From contig JBKCIQ010000008.1 of assembly GCA_046302135.1 (NCBI GenBank), positions 1-49,930 of the forward strand: 49,930 bases of DNA, in the 5' to 3' direction. A model generated the notes under the pieces. The model ran no database searches. It saw only the letters and a program-made list of their open reading frames with translations, and was not told where the DNA came from. Position numbers and translations under genes: made by a program. This document shows, in pieces, positions 1 to 8,637 of this stretch. Position 1 is the first letter of the stretch, and every line of letters begins with the position of its first letter. The DNA is from AM-1111 sp046302135 (lineage in GTDB: Bacteria; Bacteroidota; Bacteroidia; B-17B0; Aurantibacillaceae).

Positions 1-137
1 GTCCATGTTCCTGCACCTACCGTACTTAGGGTTACGGTTGTAGGTGTTTGAGATTTTATAAAAGAAAAAAAAGTAAGAAAAAAAACAAAAAATAAGGGAA
101 ATGAATTCTTTAATCTTCGAACATAGATAAATTCCAT
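1..137 (-). CDS. Secreted glycine-rich/adhesin-like protein, N-terminal fragment
   Basis: The gene runs off the left edge; about 45 codons are visible without a stop. The start is ATG at 137, and an in-frame ATG at 155 would add six residues. The product begins with a basic stretch (VRRLK), then a very hydrophobic phenylalanine-rich core and a likely signal-peptidase site near residue 30 (IKSQ/TPTT). It continues TPTTVTLSTVGAGTW, which resembles the opening of the mature large adhesin at 22753-26445 (TFSYTGTVQTFTVPP). In both, a short beta strand pair precedes what in such proteins is a glycine-rich domain. I infer a second exported surface protein of that type. The function is unknown, and no promoter box of the TAnnTTTG type was found upstream. 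Confidence 0.6.
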   Translation of the reverse strand, partial: MEFIYVRRLKNSFPLFFVFFLTFFSFIKSQTPTTVTLSTVGAGTW

Positions 138-369
138 GGCAATTGAAATGCTCATTATTTTTTGATTTTGTTAATTTAAATCTAGTCCTAGTAATCTTTA
201 AATCAACCCACTAAATTAAAACAAATAAACCAATTAAAAGGATATTTAAGGGGTATTTTTCATCGAATTTTTTAAGCAATTAAAATAAAAATTCTTATGA
301 TTAATAATTACCAAAAAAAATATGAATACTCAGTAATTTATATCAACACCGACAAAAATATTACCATTG
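138..369. other. AT-rich intergenic region, no feature recognised
   Basis: About 230 bp of very AT-rich DNA lie between the partial secreted-protein gene and the 3' end of the NifU-like gene. I see no ORF, tRNA, strong hairpin or repeat here. Confidence 0.5.
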
Positions 370-993
370 TTAAACCGCCTCGCTTACCACCTCTTTAATG
401 TCGTCTCCAATAACTCTTTTGAGTAGATTTTCTATACCGGCTTTAAGTGTCATGGTACTGCTTGGGCATCCACTGCAAGCTCCTTTCATTTGTACGGTTA
501 CAACTCCGTTTTCAAATGATTTAAAAGTGATGAGCCCTCCGTCTTGTTCTACCGCCGGACGTATATAGCTCTCAAGCGTCTCCACAATTTTACTTTCAAT
601 TTCATTTTTAGGTATCGAATGCTCTGTGCTAATGGAGGTAGTTTTTTGGAAATCACTGTCTACCGGAAAATCTTTTTTTGGTAACTCCAAAATCAATGGT
701 TTGTCTGAACGCGTATAGGTGGTTAGGAACGAACGAACCTCCTGAAAAACATCCGGCCATTCGATGAAATCATGTTTTGTAATGGTAATGTAATTTGCAG
801 ATACAAAAACACTTTTGGTAAAAGGAAATTCGAAGAGTTTTTGTACAAGCGGCGCTCCTTTGGTTTCTGTTATTTTATGGTATTCGGCAGTTGCTCCGTT
901 TTCTATGATGTTCTTACTTGCAACAAATTTCATTGAAGCAGGATTTGGAGTAGATTCAGCGTAAAATTCCCATGGTACCTCATTCGTTTCCAT
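370..993 (-). CDS. NifU-like Fe-S cluster carrier (Nfu family)
   Basis: The 207-residue protein has the two-domain Nfu layout. An N-terminal Nfu_N domain (about residues 8-95, with the typical STPNPASMKF opening) and a C-terminal NifU domain (about 130-203) are joined by a charged linker. The C-terminal domain has the cluster-binding pair C173-x-x-C176 in GACSGCPSS. Proteins of this family receive Fe-S clusters from the SUF/ISC scaffold and pass them to apo-enzymes in the cytosol. The gene is divergent from nadB with 56 bp between the start codons. A TAnnTTTG box (TACTTTTG) lies on the minus strand at 1024-1031, about 30 nt before the ATG. Nfu proteins service 4Fe-4S enzymes, and quinolinate synthase, the partner of NadB, is one of these, so the pairing may be meaningful (inference). 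Confidence 0.9.
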   Translation of the reverse strand: METNEVPWEFYAESTPNPASMKFVASKNIIENGATAEYHKITETKGAPLVQKLFEFPFTKSVFVSANYITITKHDFIEWPDVFQEVRSFLTTYTRSDKPLILELPKKDFPVDSDFQKTTSISTEHSIPKNEIESKIVETLESYIRPAVEQDGGLITFKSFENGVVTVQMKGACSGCPSSTMTLKAGIENLLKRVIGDDIKEVVSEAV

Positions 994-1010
994 ATTTACT
1001 CTTTACTTTT

Positions 1011-1018
1011 TAAGTTTG
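1011..1018 (+). promoter_or_regulatory. TAnnTTTG promoter box for nadB
   Basis: TAAGTTTG matches the Bacteroidota -7 consensus and lies 31 nt before the nadB ATG. No clear -33 element is seen. It sits beside the oppositely oriented box of the NifU-like gene. Confidence 0.45.
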
Positions 1019-1023
1019 CATCA

Positions 1024-1031
1024 CAAAAGTA
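1024..1031 (-). promoter_or_regulatory. TAnnTTTG promoter box for the NifU-like gene
   Basis: The minus strand reads TACTTTTG, an exact match to the -7 consensus, about 30 nt before the start at 993. Only 5 bp separate it from the nadB box on the other strand. Confidence 0.5.
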
Positions 1032-1049
1032 AAAGATATAAAGTACTAA

Positions 1050-2612
1050 ATGCAGAGAAAAACGGATTTTCTTGTAATTGGTTCAGGCATTGCGGGCTTA
1101 ACCTACGCGCTCAAAGTTGCAGAAAAGGGGTCAGTTTGCATCATAACAAAGGCAAATGAAGATGAAAGCAACACCAAATATGCTCAGGGCGGAATAGCCA
1201 CTGTAATGTACCACCCGGATTCTTATGAGAAACACATCAGTGACACACTCATTGCAGGTGCGGGACTTTGTAATGAAAAAATTGTGAGAATGGTAGTTAC
1301 CCAGTCAACCGACAGAGTAAAGGAATTAATTGATTGGGGAGCAAATTTTGACAAGACAGAAGAAGGAGAATTTGATTTGGCGCGCGAAGGAGGTCACAGT
1401 GAAAAAAGAATTTTACATCATAAAGACAACACAGGTTTTGAAATTGAGCGAGCGCTTTTAAGCAAAATAAATAAGCACCCAAACATCACTGTTTTTAATC
1501 ATCACCTCGCAATTGATGTTATCACACAACATCATTTGGGTGAACATGTAACAAGCAAAACACCGGGTATTAAATGTTATGGCGTTTATATACTAGACAC
1601 TCGCTCTGGTAAAATTGAAACAGTTATTTCTAAAATTACCTGCGTAGCCACAGGAGGAGCCGGGCACGTATATCAGAATACAACCAATCCTTCTGTAAGT
1701 ACAGGAGATGGAATAGCAATGGTTTATCGTGCAAAAGGAAAGGTAAGAGACATGGAGTTTGTTCAGTTTCATCCTACTGCACTGTATAATCCGGGGGAGC
1801 ATCCAAGTTTTTTAATTTCAGAAGCAGTAAGAGGTTTCGGTGCTGTTTTGAAAAATGGTATTGGAAAGGAATTTATGCAAAACTATGACTCCCGAGGATG
1901 TTTGGCCCCAAGAGATATTGTTGCTAGGGCCATTGATAATGAAATGAAATTAAGCGGCGATGATTTTGTTTATTTAGATTGCAGACACCTCGATCGAAAA
2001 GGATTTATTGAGCACTTTCCCAACATTTACAACAAATGCATGAGTATCGGTATTGATCCTTTTATCAAAATGATTCCTGTTGTTCCTGCACAACATTATT
2101 TGTGCGGAGGCATTGAAACGTCTGAAACAGGAGCATCAAGTATTGAAAATCTATATGCAGTAGGGGAGTGTGCCTGTACAGGATTGCATGGTGCAAACAG
2201 GCTGGCTAGTAACTCTTTGCTTGAGGGATTGGTTTTTGCGCATGAAGCCGCAATTGACTCAATTAAAAATTCCAATAGAATTGAATTTATTGAAAAAATT
2301 CCTGATTGGAACGATGAAGGAACCGAACAGCCGGAAGAAATGATTCTCATTACACAGAGCAGAAAAGAAGTACAACAAATAATGAGCAATTATGTTGGAA
2401 TTGTAAGAAGTGAATTAAGACTCAAACGTGCATTCGATCGATTGGAAATTTTATATCGCGAAAACGAAGCCTTGTATCAGTCCACAACTGTTTCTGCTGA
2501 GTTATGTGAGCTAAGGAATTTGATTTGCGTTGGCTATTTGGTAATTAAATCTGCATTAAGAAGAAAGGAGAGTATAGGTTTGCACTTTCTTCAACAATAT
2601 GCTAGTGGCTGA
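1050..2612 (+). CDS. nadB: L-aspartate oxidase NadB
   Basis: The 520-residue FAD-dependent oxidase converts L-aspartate to iminoaspartate, the first step of de novo NAD synthesis; NadA then condenses it with dihydroxyacetone phosphate. The sequence shows the N-terminal dinucleotide-binding motif GSGIAGL (residues 11-17), the FAD/substrate segment TKYAQGGIA, the MEFVQFHPTAL block, SEAVRGFGAVL, and the C-terminal flavin block HGANRLASNSLLEGLVFA. The capping domain and helical C-terminus are complete, and the length is normal. No nadA or nadC is visible nearby, so the pathway is split on this chromosome or lies outside the window. The gene converges on a small secreted-protein gene with 3 bp between the stop codons. 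Confidence 0.95.
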   Translation: MQRKTDFLVIGSGIAGLTYALKVAEKGSVCIITKANEDESNTKYAQGGIATVMYHPDSYEKHISDTLIAGAGLCNEKIVRMVVTQSTDRVKELIDWGANFDKTEEGEFDLAREGGHSEKRILHHKDNTGFEIERALLSKINKHPNITVFNHHLAIDVITQHHLGEHVTSKTPGIKCYGVYILDTRSGKIETVISKITCVATGGAGHVYQNTTNPSVSTGDGIAMVYRAKGKVRDMEFVQFHPTALYNPGEHPSFLISEAVRGFGAVLKNGIGKEFMQNYDSRGCLAPRDIVARAIDNEMKLSGDDFVYLDCRHLDRKGFIEHFPNIYNKCMSIGIDPFIKMIPVVPAQHYLCGGIETSETGASSIENLYAVGECACTGLHGANRLASNSLLEGLVFAHEAAIDSIKNSNRIEFIEKIPDWNDEGTEQPEEMILITQSRKEVQQIMSNYVGIVRSELRLKRAFDRLEILYRENEALYQSTTVSAELCELRNLICVGYLVIKSALRRKESIGLHFLQQYASG

Positions 2613-2615
2613 TTA

Positions 2616-3287
2616 CTATTCTCCACAATATCCGGAAATCAATTTATATTTTCTGATTTTTTCAAGTGAAGTTTTATCTTTTGCAATTCCAAACAATGGA
2701 ACCTCGAATAATGAGCCCTTAATATCTTTTTCTGATATTATTTCATATCCCAAAATAACTTTCTCATTCATTCCTGTCAAACTATTAAATTTCCATTCTT
2801 CAAAAAACCGCAACTTAGACATATTGTTTAAATAATGAAAATCACTACGGATTTGTTTATACATGACATTGCCATTTACATCAACAGAATCCTCTCCATC
2901 GGGAGTTAACAGACGAATTTCGTCGTATTGGTGAGTTTTATTTTTAGTTACCTCAGCATTGATTGACTTACCGCAATCATCAAAAAAAACTATTTTATTG
3001 TTGTTTAGTGCTTTTTTAAGTTCGTTTGTTAAAGTGAGATTCTGGTAATTGCTCAGGTATTTGTTCTCAACATCACGCATGTAATCATTTATAGTTTGAC
3101 CTTGGTAACCTGTTAAATTGTTTTTTTCTGAGGTGTCCATGGAGATTTTCGCAGGATTTTTAATAGTTACTTCGTATACAATTAAATCACTTATTGGAAC
3201 ATTAATACTTTTATTATTTTGTGATGAAATATTTCCAATTATAAGTAAATTTAAAATTGTTGAGGTGATAGAAAATATTTTTTTCAT
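2616..3287 (-). CDS. Small secreted protein, possibly a short GLPGLI-family relative
   Basis: This 223-residue protein has a clear signal peptide (MKKIFSITSTILNLLIIGNISSQ) and so is exported. The mature part has the segments DLIVYEVTIKNP near the start and FEEWKF...GYEIISE near the end. They recall the strand order of Bacteroidota GLPGLI proteins, but the GLPGLI motif itself is absent and the protein stops soon after, so membership is only suggested. The two cysteines are in DDCGKS and at the C-terminus (SGYCGE). A minus-strand TAnnTTTG box lies at 3305-3312, just before the ATG. The function is unknown. Confidence 0.7.
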   Translation of the reverse strand: MKKIFSITSTILNLLIIGNISSQNNKSINVPISDLIVYEVTIKNPAKISMDTSEKNNLTGYQGQTINDYMRDVENKYLSNYQNLTLTNELKKALNNNKIVFFDDCGKSINAEVTKNKTHQYDEIRLLTPDGEDSVDVNGNVMYKQIRSDFHYLNNMSKLRFFEEWKFNSLTGMNEKVILGYEIISEKDIKGSLFEVPLFGIAKDKTSLEKIRKYKLISGYCGE

Positions 3288-3304
3288 GATTTGTTGTTTT
3301 GATT

Positions 3305-3312
3305 CAAAGATA
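3305..3312 (-). promoter_or_regulatory. TAnnTTTG promoter box
   Basis: The minus strand reads TATCTTTG, 17 nt before the ATG at 3287, so the predicted leader is very short. Confidence 0.45.
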
Positions 3313-3395
3313 TAATTATTAAAACCAGATTGGTTACATTTAAACTATCATTGATATATTTTGTTGAACTAATATATATGAGCAGTTAACTTAAT

Positions 3396-3403
3396 TAACT
3401 TTG
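3396..3403 (+). promoter_or_regulatory. TAnnTTTG promoter box of the histidine kinase
   Basis: TAACTTTG is an exact consensus match ending 12 nt before the ATG at 3416. The transcript would be nearly leaderless. Confidence 0.5.
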
Positions 3404-3415
3404 TGTAGTAATTAA

Positions 3416-4927
3416 ATGAAAAGTATTTACACCCAAAAATTGATCTGGAAAATTTTTCTGCTCGTAGCAGCAGCGGTGATCGTTGCTTTCTCGTTGTTCT
3501 ATACACAACGTTTGGTTAACAAGTTAAAGGAAGATGAAAAGGCAAGAATTAATCTTTGGGCTCAGGCAATTCAGAAAAAAGCCGCATTGGTAAGGTTCAC
3601 AACAGAAATTATTGCACAAACTGCAGAACAGGAAAAAAAGAAAGCAGAATTGTATGCTCAGGCCACCAGGGAATTAATGAAGGATATCAGTGATTATAGC
3701 TTTGTAATTGATGTACTTAAAAACAACACTACTGTTCCTGTGATTCTTGTAGATGACAAAGGAAATATGTCCGCAAGAAATTTACCTGATTCAACTCGCG
3801 AGAGAGACTCAACTTATATTAGGCAACAGTTAGATGAAATGAAGAAGAACCATTCGCCAATAGAGTTCGAATATTTTAAAGGACGTAAACAATTACTTTA
3901 CTACAAGAATTCTAAGTTGTACGAATTCACTAGAGAAGTTTTTGAAAGGAATATTAAATCCTTCATTACAGAGGTTGCAGATAATTCAGCCGCTGTACCT
4001 GTCATAATGGTGAACGCATCAAAACTTAAGCAGGAAACAAAGGTGCTTGCATACGGTAAAGTGGATAAAAATATAGTTGAGGATTCAAGTAAATTAAAAA
4101 TCCAACTAGAAAAAATGTCATCTCAGAATGAGCCTTTGTCGATTGATCTGGGTGACGGCCCATGTCTTATCTACTATGAAAATTCTTATTTGTTGCAACA
4201 ACTTAAGTATTACCCATGGATTCAATTTTCTGTTATCGGCTTGTTTTTACTAATAGCTTATGCGATGTTCAGCACCTCTAGAAAGGCTGAGCAAAATCAA
4301 GTTTGGGTTGGAATGAGTAAAGAAACAGCTCACCAATTGGGAACACCACTTACGGCTTTGTACGGTTGGTTGGAATATTTAAAAAGTAACGGAACTGACG
4401 ACTCCGCCGTTCGGGAAATGCAACGCGATATGGATAGGCTTAGGGTAATAACGGATCGTTTTTCCAAAATAGGTTCTCAGCCGGTTTTGATTGAGGAGGA
4501 TATTGTTAAAGCAATTGAAAATATTTTGGATTATATGCGTTCCAGGTCATCAAGGAATGTAGAAATTAGTTTTTCTAAAAACTGTGAATTCGCAAATGTA
4601 AAATTAAGTGTTCCGCTTTTTGAATGGGTGATTGAAAACCTAATTCGAAACGCAATAGATGCAATGGATGGAAAGGGTAAAATAAAAGTTAACATCGAAC
4701 ACTTTGAAAATGAAGTAATCATTGATGTTTCAGATACAGGAAAAGGAATTCCTAAATCAAAATTCAAAACTGTTTTTAAACCCGGATATACTACCAAACA
4801 AAGAGGTTGGGGGCTTGGTCTTTCTCTGTGTAAAAGAATTATTGAATTGTATCATCACGGCTCTATTTTCGTAAAATCTTCTTCTCCGGATTCCGGGACA
4901 ACGTTCAGAATAATTATGAAAAAATAA
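3416..4927 (+). CDS. Membrane sensor histidine kinase (orphan)
   Basis: The 503-residue kinase has one N-terminal transmembrane helix (about 12-30), an extracytoplasmic sensor region of roughly 235 residues, and a second helix (about 268-287). The dimerisation/phosphoacceptor helix follows with His306 in the H-box ETAHQLGTPL, then a HATPase domain with N-box ENLIRNAIDAM (407-417), G1 DTGKGIPKS and G2 GWGLGLSL. All catalytic motifs are intact. The sensor part contains a twofold repeated pattern (VIDVLKNNTTVPVILVDDKGN and, about 120 residues later, EVADNSAAVPVIMVNASK), suggesting a duplicated module. No response regulator is adjacent, so the partner is elsewhere. The gene ends 2 bp from the stop of the convergent BNR-repeat gene. 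The ligand is unknown. Confidence 0.9.
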   Translation: MKSIYTQKLIWKIFLLVAAAVIVAFSLFYTQRLVNKLKEDEKARINLWAQAIQKKAALVRFTTEIIAQTAEQEKKKAELYAQATRELMKDISDYSFVIDVLKNNTTVPVILVDDKGNMSARNLPDSTRERDSTYIRQQLDEMKKNHSPIEFEYFKGRKQLLYYKNSKLYEFTREVFERNIKSFITEVADNSAAVPVIMVNASKLKQETKVLAYGKVDKNIVEDSSKLKIQLEKMSSQNEPLSIDLGDGPCLIYYENSYLLQQLKYYPWIQFSVIGLFLLIAYAMFSTSRKAEQNQVWVGMSKETAHQLGTPLTALYGWLEYLKSNGTDDSAVREMQRDMDRLRVITDRFSKIGSQPVLIEEDIVKAIENILDYMRSRSSRNVEISFSKNCEFANVKLSVPLFEWVIENLIRNAIDAMDGKGKIKVNIEHFENEVIIDVSDTGKGIPKSKFKTVFKPGYTTKQRGWGLGLSLCKRIIELYHHGSIFVKSSSPDSGTTFRIIMKK

Positions 4928-4929
4928 AA

Positions 4930-7362
4930 TCAACGAAAGGATATCGACGATCCTTTTCCAATTTTGATTTTACCGTTGTTGTAAGTTTCTCTTTCGTTAT
5001 TTCTTATTTTAACTCCTTCATTTAATATAATTCTCGAATTTTTACGAAGTTCAATTTTTGCTTTTGATGTTACGAAAATGTCTTTTTCAATTGTTAAGGT
5101 TTTACCTTTTGCCACGGTTAACTTTCCGTCAATTTTTCTTGATGAATTCCAAGTTGTATTTTTTTTGATATAAATATTTTTTTCATTTCCGGTTTCGGCT
5201 AAAGGTGTACTCCACAATCCTCGTCCGTAGGTTGCAACGTAAAGTGTATTTGAACTCTGATTGATTTCCAAATCCGAAATAACGGTGAAAGGTAATTTTG
5301 ATTTTTCGTTTTCAAATCTTACCCATTTGCCCGCTTCCATCATTTTATAATTGGTGAAGTAGATTCCGGTATCGGTTCCAAGGTAAATATTACCTGCACT
5401 TGACTCCTCCACACAGATTTTGTTTGCCGGATGATCAGGTAAATTGTATGTAATATCTGTAAAAATTATGGTATCCGGATTCTCTGAAATTTCCATTTTC
5501 ATGATCTCGCTCTTAAATCCTGAATAGATGTCCTGCCATATTGCATAGTAGATATTATCATCATTTGGATCAGCTACAATATCTGCAATTTCGCGCCAAT
5601 TTACTCTGGGTGCAAAACGTGTTAGGTCTCTCCAAATTGGCTCAGCCTCGTTTAAATTTGAGGTGAAAAATATTTTGCCTTTCAGTGAATCTTTGGCCCA
5701 CAAAACCCCGGAAAAAATCAACAGACATTTTTCCTTTTTTATTCCATTCATTGCAAAACAATTTATTTGCTGATTGAACAACATCCCATTGTTTTGTTTC
5801 ATGTCCGGAAAAAATGTTTTTTGTTCCCATTTTGCGTCCAGTTTCCCATTACTGTTATCCTTGCAAAATAACTGATGGTGCCCTAGCCATAGTCTGTTGT
5901 TTTTTTTATCCATCCACATGGGTCTTCTAAAGTTACTGCATGGTCCGGGAGGTGTTGGATTTCCTCTCCAGTTTTTACCTCCGTTTGACGTAAGTACGAG
6001 TGTTGGAGAGTTTCCCTGTGCAATTGCGTATTCTGTGTTTAATTCGCTTATAGCCGCATCATATCCATCACCTACGCCTGAAGTTTGGTTGCTCCATTCG
6101 CCATTTCTTAAAGTGTAAATTCCGTTATCTTGTCCGCCGCCCACAACGTAATCATTCAATGATTCACTGCTTCCTATTCCCCATAGCTGTGCAATGCTTA
6201 ATCCTTTACCATTAATATTAGTCCAAGTTTTTGCATTCTCAGCTCCTGGCAGTGACACAGAAATACCTCCATCGTTTGCCATCATTACAATATCGTCCTT
6301 GCCCTGTACACTTGCGTTTATGATTTTTAAATCCCTAACATCTGCGTGTGTGTTTGCCCCGTAGTAATCGCTTATGGTTTGAAAAGTAAGCCCCCCGTTT
6401 TTACTTTTGGCAACTTGGGTCATTGAAAGATACATTACAGAAGTGTCCTCTTCATTTACATCAAATTCCATATTCCAATATCCGTTTCCAATAAAAACTC
6501 CATTCTTATTCCTGTTTTCACTCCATTTATTACCGTCATAAATCTGAATAAACGCACCCTGTTCCGCATGTGCAATGTAAATTAGGTTTTCAAATCCTTT
6601 TTTCCTTATTACATCTATTTGAATATTTGATGCAAATAGATCATGTTTCAAGTCAAGCCAAGATTTGCATCCATCTTTACTGCAATAAAACTCTGCTTTC
6701 TCATTGTTTTCACTCCTGCTACTGATATAAAAAGTTTTCGGATCTCCCGGCTTCCATTCACAATCTGCGATATGAAAAAACTGATCTTTATTTTTAAAAG
6801 GCGGGTAAATTTTTCGCCAGGTTTTCCATGCGTCTTCAGTAAAATAATTTTCACTTCCTATTCTTGCATACATAACATCTGGATACTCAGGATTCATTTT
6901 CAGATAATCTACAATTTTATTATCTCTGATATTAATTTTCGGGCCTACCTGTTCCCAGTTTTCTCCTCCATTTACACTTTTTAATATTCCGTTACTATAA
7001 TTATATAATCTTCCATTTCCTCCCATTTGAGTTCCAATGTAGATTACTCTTCCTTCTGAATTTGGTACCACTTCAATTGCACTTATTCCCGTGCCCGGAC
7101 TTTTATATGAATCGGTAATATTTTTCCAGTCGTAAGAATTAATATTAACTTCTGATTTAATCCCTTTCCAAAGTCCTCCATAAAGACTTCCTGCATACAC
7201 AATTTTTGCATCTTTACTTTCGGTCCAGCAAGTGTTCACAAACCCAATGTTTTGTTTTGGTAAAATATCCGGACCCAGATTTTTGTAGAATGCACCGCTA
7301 ATATCTTGCCCGAGTAAAATTTTTAAAGCAATGAAAATGGCTGTAAAAATATTTTTTTTCAT
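4930..7362 (-). CDS. Secreted BNR/sortilin-repeat protein without a T9SS tail
   Basis: The ATG at 7362 gives an 810-residue protein with a signal peptide (MKKNIFTAIFIALKILLG). A longer frame begins at a non-ATG codon upstream and would overlap a promoter box at 7371-7378, so I reject it. The body has repeated blades of the BNR/VPS10 type, recognisable by GGENW, GGLTF, GGKNW and WLGHHQ-like turns and by the near-terminal block LYVATYGRGLWSTPL. This block is shared with the second such protein (31398-34082), where it reads IYVSTFGRGIWATDL. Instead of a T9SS sorting domain, the last 80 residues form short repeating strands (GKLTVAKGKTLTIEKDIFV, GKIKIGKGSSISF) that suggest a small beta-helix. The role is unknown; such propellers may bind glycans or be inactive relatives of sialidases. 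Confidence 0.8.
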   Translation of the reverse strand: MKKNIFTAIFIALKILLGQDISGAFYKNLGPDILPKQNIGFVNTCWTESKDAKIVYAGSLYGGLWKGIKSEVNINSYDWKNITDSYKSPGTGISAIEVVPNSEGRVIYIGTQMGGNGRLYNYSNGILKSVNGGENWEQVGPKINIRDNKIVDYLKMNPEYPDVMYARIGSENYFTEDAWKTWRKIYPPFKNKDQFFHIADCEWKPGDPKTFYISSRSENNEKAEFYCSKDGCKSWLDLKHDLFASNIQIDVIRKKGFENLIYIAHAEQGAFIQIYDGNKWSENRNKNGVFIGNGYWNMEFDVNEEDTSVMYLSMTQVAKSKNGGLTFQTISDYYGANTHADVRDLKIINASVQGKDDIVMMANDGGISVSLPGAENAKTWTNINGKGLSIAQLWGIGSSESLNDYVVGGGQDNGIYTLRNGEWSNQTSGVGDGYDAAISELNTEYAIAQGNSPTLVLTSNGGKNWRGNPTPPGPCSNFRRPMWMDKKNNRLWLGHHQLFCKDNSNGKLDAKWEQKTFFPDMKQNNGMLFNQQINCFAMNGIKKEKCLLIFSGVLWAKDSLKGKIFFTSNLNEAEPIWRDLTRFAPRVNWREIADIVADPNDDNIYYAIWQDIYSGFKSEIMKMEISENPDTIIFTDITYNLPDHPANKICVEESSAGNIYLGTDTGIYFTNYKMMEAGKWVRFENEKSKLPFTVISDLEINQSSNTLYVATYGRGLWSTPLAETGNEKNIYIKKNTTWNSSRKIDGKLTVAKGKTLTIEKDIFVTSKAKIELRKNSRIILNEGVKIRNNERETYNNGKIKIGKGSSISFR

Positions 7363-7370
7363 TCTTGCTT

Positions 7371-7378
7371 CAAAGTTA
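7371..7378 (-). promoter_or_regulatory. TAnnTTTG promoter box
   Basis: The minus strand reads TAACTTTG, ending 9 nt before the ATG at 7362. It makes the longer upstream reading frame unlikely. Confidence 0.45.
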
Positions 7379-7462
7379 TTAAAAAGCAAATGTGATTAAA
7401 TAATGAAAGTGATCTTTATATTGGACTCTAACACATTTATTTTTACTGAAACAATAATTTAA

Positions 7463-8635
7463 ATGAGCGAACTCTCTGTTTTTTTTGCGTCAATCGATAA
7501 AGATAAAATTTCTGACGGCCGATCTTATTCAGAACAAATGCTTGGGCATATCATACAAGGCAATTACAATGATTTCCCGGATTTAGATGGTGTAGAACTG
7601 GCTTTGATAGGTGTTAATGAAGGCAGACGGTCTTCCGGCAATTCAGGTTGTGCTCATGCGCCGGATGAAGTAAGGAAATTCCTCTATAGATTACATCATG
7701 GAAGTTTTTCCGCAAAAGTTGCGGATTTAGGAAATATTGTTGCGGGTGATTCAGTTGATGACACTTATTACGCTTTAATCAATTCTGTTGATTACCTTAT
7801 TAGGAAAAATATTATACCAATTATAATTGGTGGTGGTCATGATTTGACTTATGCTCAGTTTTTAGGTTATGAAAAGTTGGAACAAACCATCAATGTGGTA
7901 ACAGTTGATTCAACTTTCGATTTGGGTACACCCGATGATGAATTTTCATCCAAATCTTTTTTAGGCAAAATAATTTTACATCAGCCAAACTATCTTTTTA
8001 ATTACAGCAATATTGGGTATCAAACTTACTTGGTAAGTCAAAGTCAGTTACAAATGATGAGTAAATTGTATTTTGATGTATATAGATTGGGGCACGTACG
8101 GGATAATATTACAGAATCAGAACCTATAATTCGTCATGCAGACTTTCTGTCTTTTGATATTTCAGCAATAAAACATGCTGATGCACCTGCACATCCGGAG
8201 GCATCCCCAAACGGTTTTTATGCAGAAGAGGCCTGCCAGATGATGTGGTATGCTGGCATGAATGATCGAATGTCTTCTGTTGGAATCTATGAACTGAATC
8301 CTGAACACGATATTCATGGAAAAACTACTCATCTTGCCGCGCAGATGATTTGGTGTTTTATTGATGGTTTTTATTCAAGAAAAAGAGATTATCCTAGTCG
8401 CAGTAGTAATGATTATACAAGGTTTCACGTCTTTTTACAAGACAATAAATATGAAATAAATTTTTATAAAAGTAAAAAGTCGGATAGGTGGTGGATGGAA
8501 GTTCCTTACCCTTCTCAGAAAGGGTTAAAATTTGAGCGGCATACATTGGTGCCATGTTCATATAAAGATTATGAAACCGCATGTAAAGATGAAATTCCGG
8601 ATCGTTGGTGGCAGACTTATCAGAAGTTAAGTTAG
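7463..8635 (+). CDS. Formimidoylglutamase-like ureohydrolase (arginase superfamily)
   Basis: The 390-residue cytosolic protein belongs to the arginase/agmatinase/formimidoylglutamase fold. Visible family blocks are the first metal motif GGGHD (H126, D127), the second block at 149-153 (DSTFD), and the third at 231-234 (SFDIS) followed by HADAPAHPEASPNG. In classical members the second block is DxHxD and the third DxD, both contributing manganese ligands. Here the histidine is Thr151 and the second aspartate of the third block is Ser234. The Bacteroidota clade usually annotated as formimidoylglutamase tends to show such substitutions, so a histidine-degradation role is only a family-based guess. 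No hut genes are adjacent. The gene converges on the acyltransferase gene with 2 bp between stops. Confidence 0.8.
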   Translation: MSELSVFFASIDKDKISDGRSYSEQMLGHIIQGNYNDFPDLDGVELALIGVNEGRRSSGNSGCAHAPDEVRKFLYRLHHGSFSAKVADLGNIVAGDSVDDTYYALINSVDYLIRKNIIPIIIGGGHDLTYAQFLGYEKLEQTINVVTVDSTFDLGTPDDEFSSKSFLGKIILHQPNYLFNYSNIGYQTYLVSQSQLQMMSKLYFDVYRLGHVRDNITESEPIIRHADFLSFDISAIKHADAPAHPEASPNGFYAEEACQMMWYAGMNDRMSSVGIYELNPEHDIHGKTTHLAAQMIWCFIDGFYSRKRDYPSRSSNDYTRFHVFLQDNKYEINFYKSKKSDRWWMEVPYPSQKGLKFERHTLVPCSYKDYETACKDEIPDRWWQTYQKLS

Positions 8636-8637
8636 TC

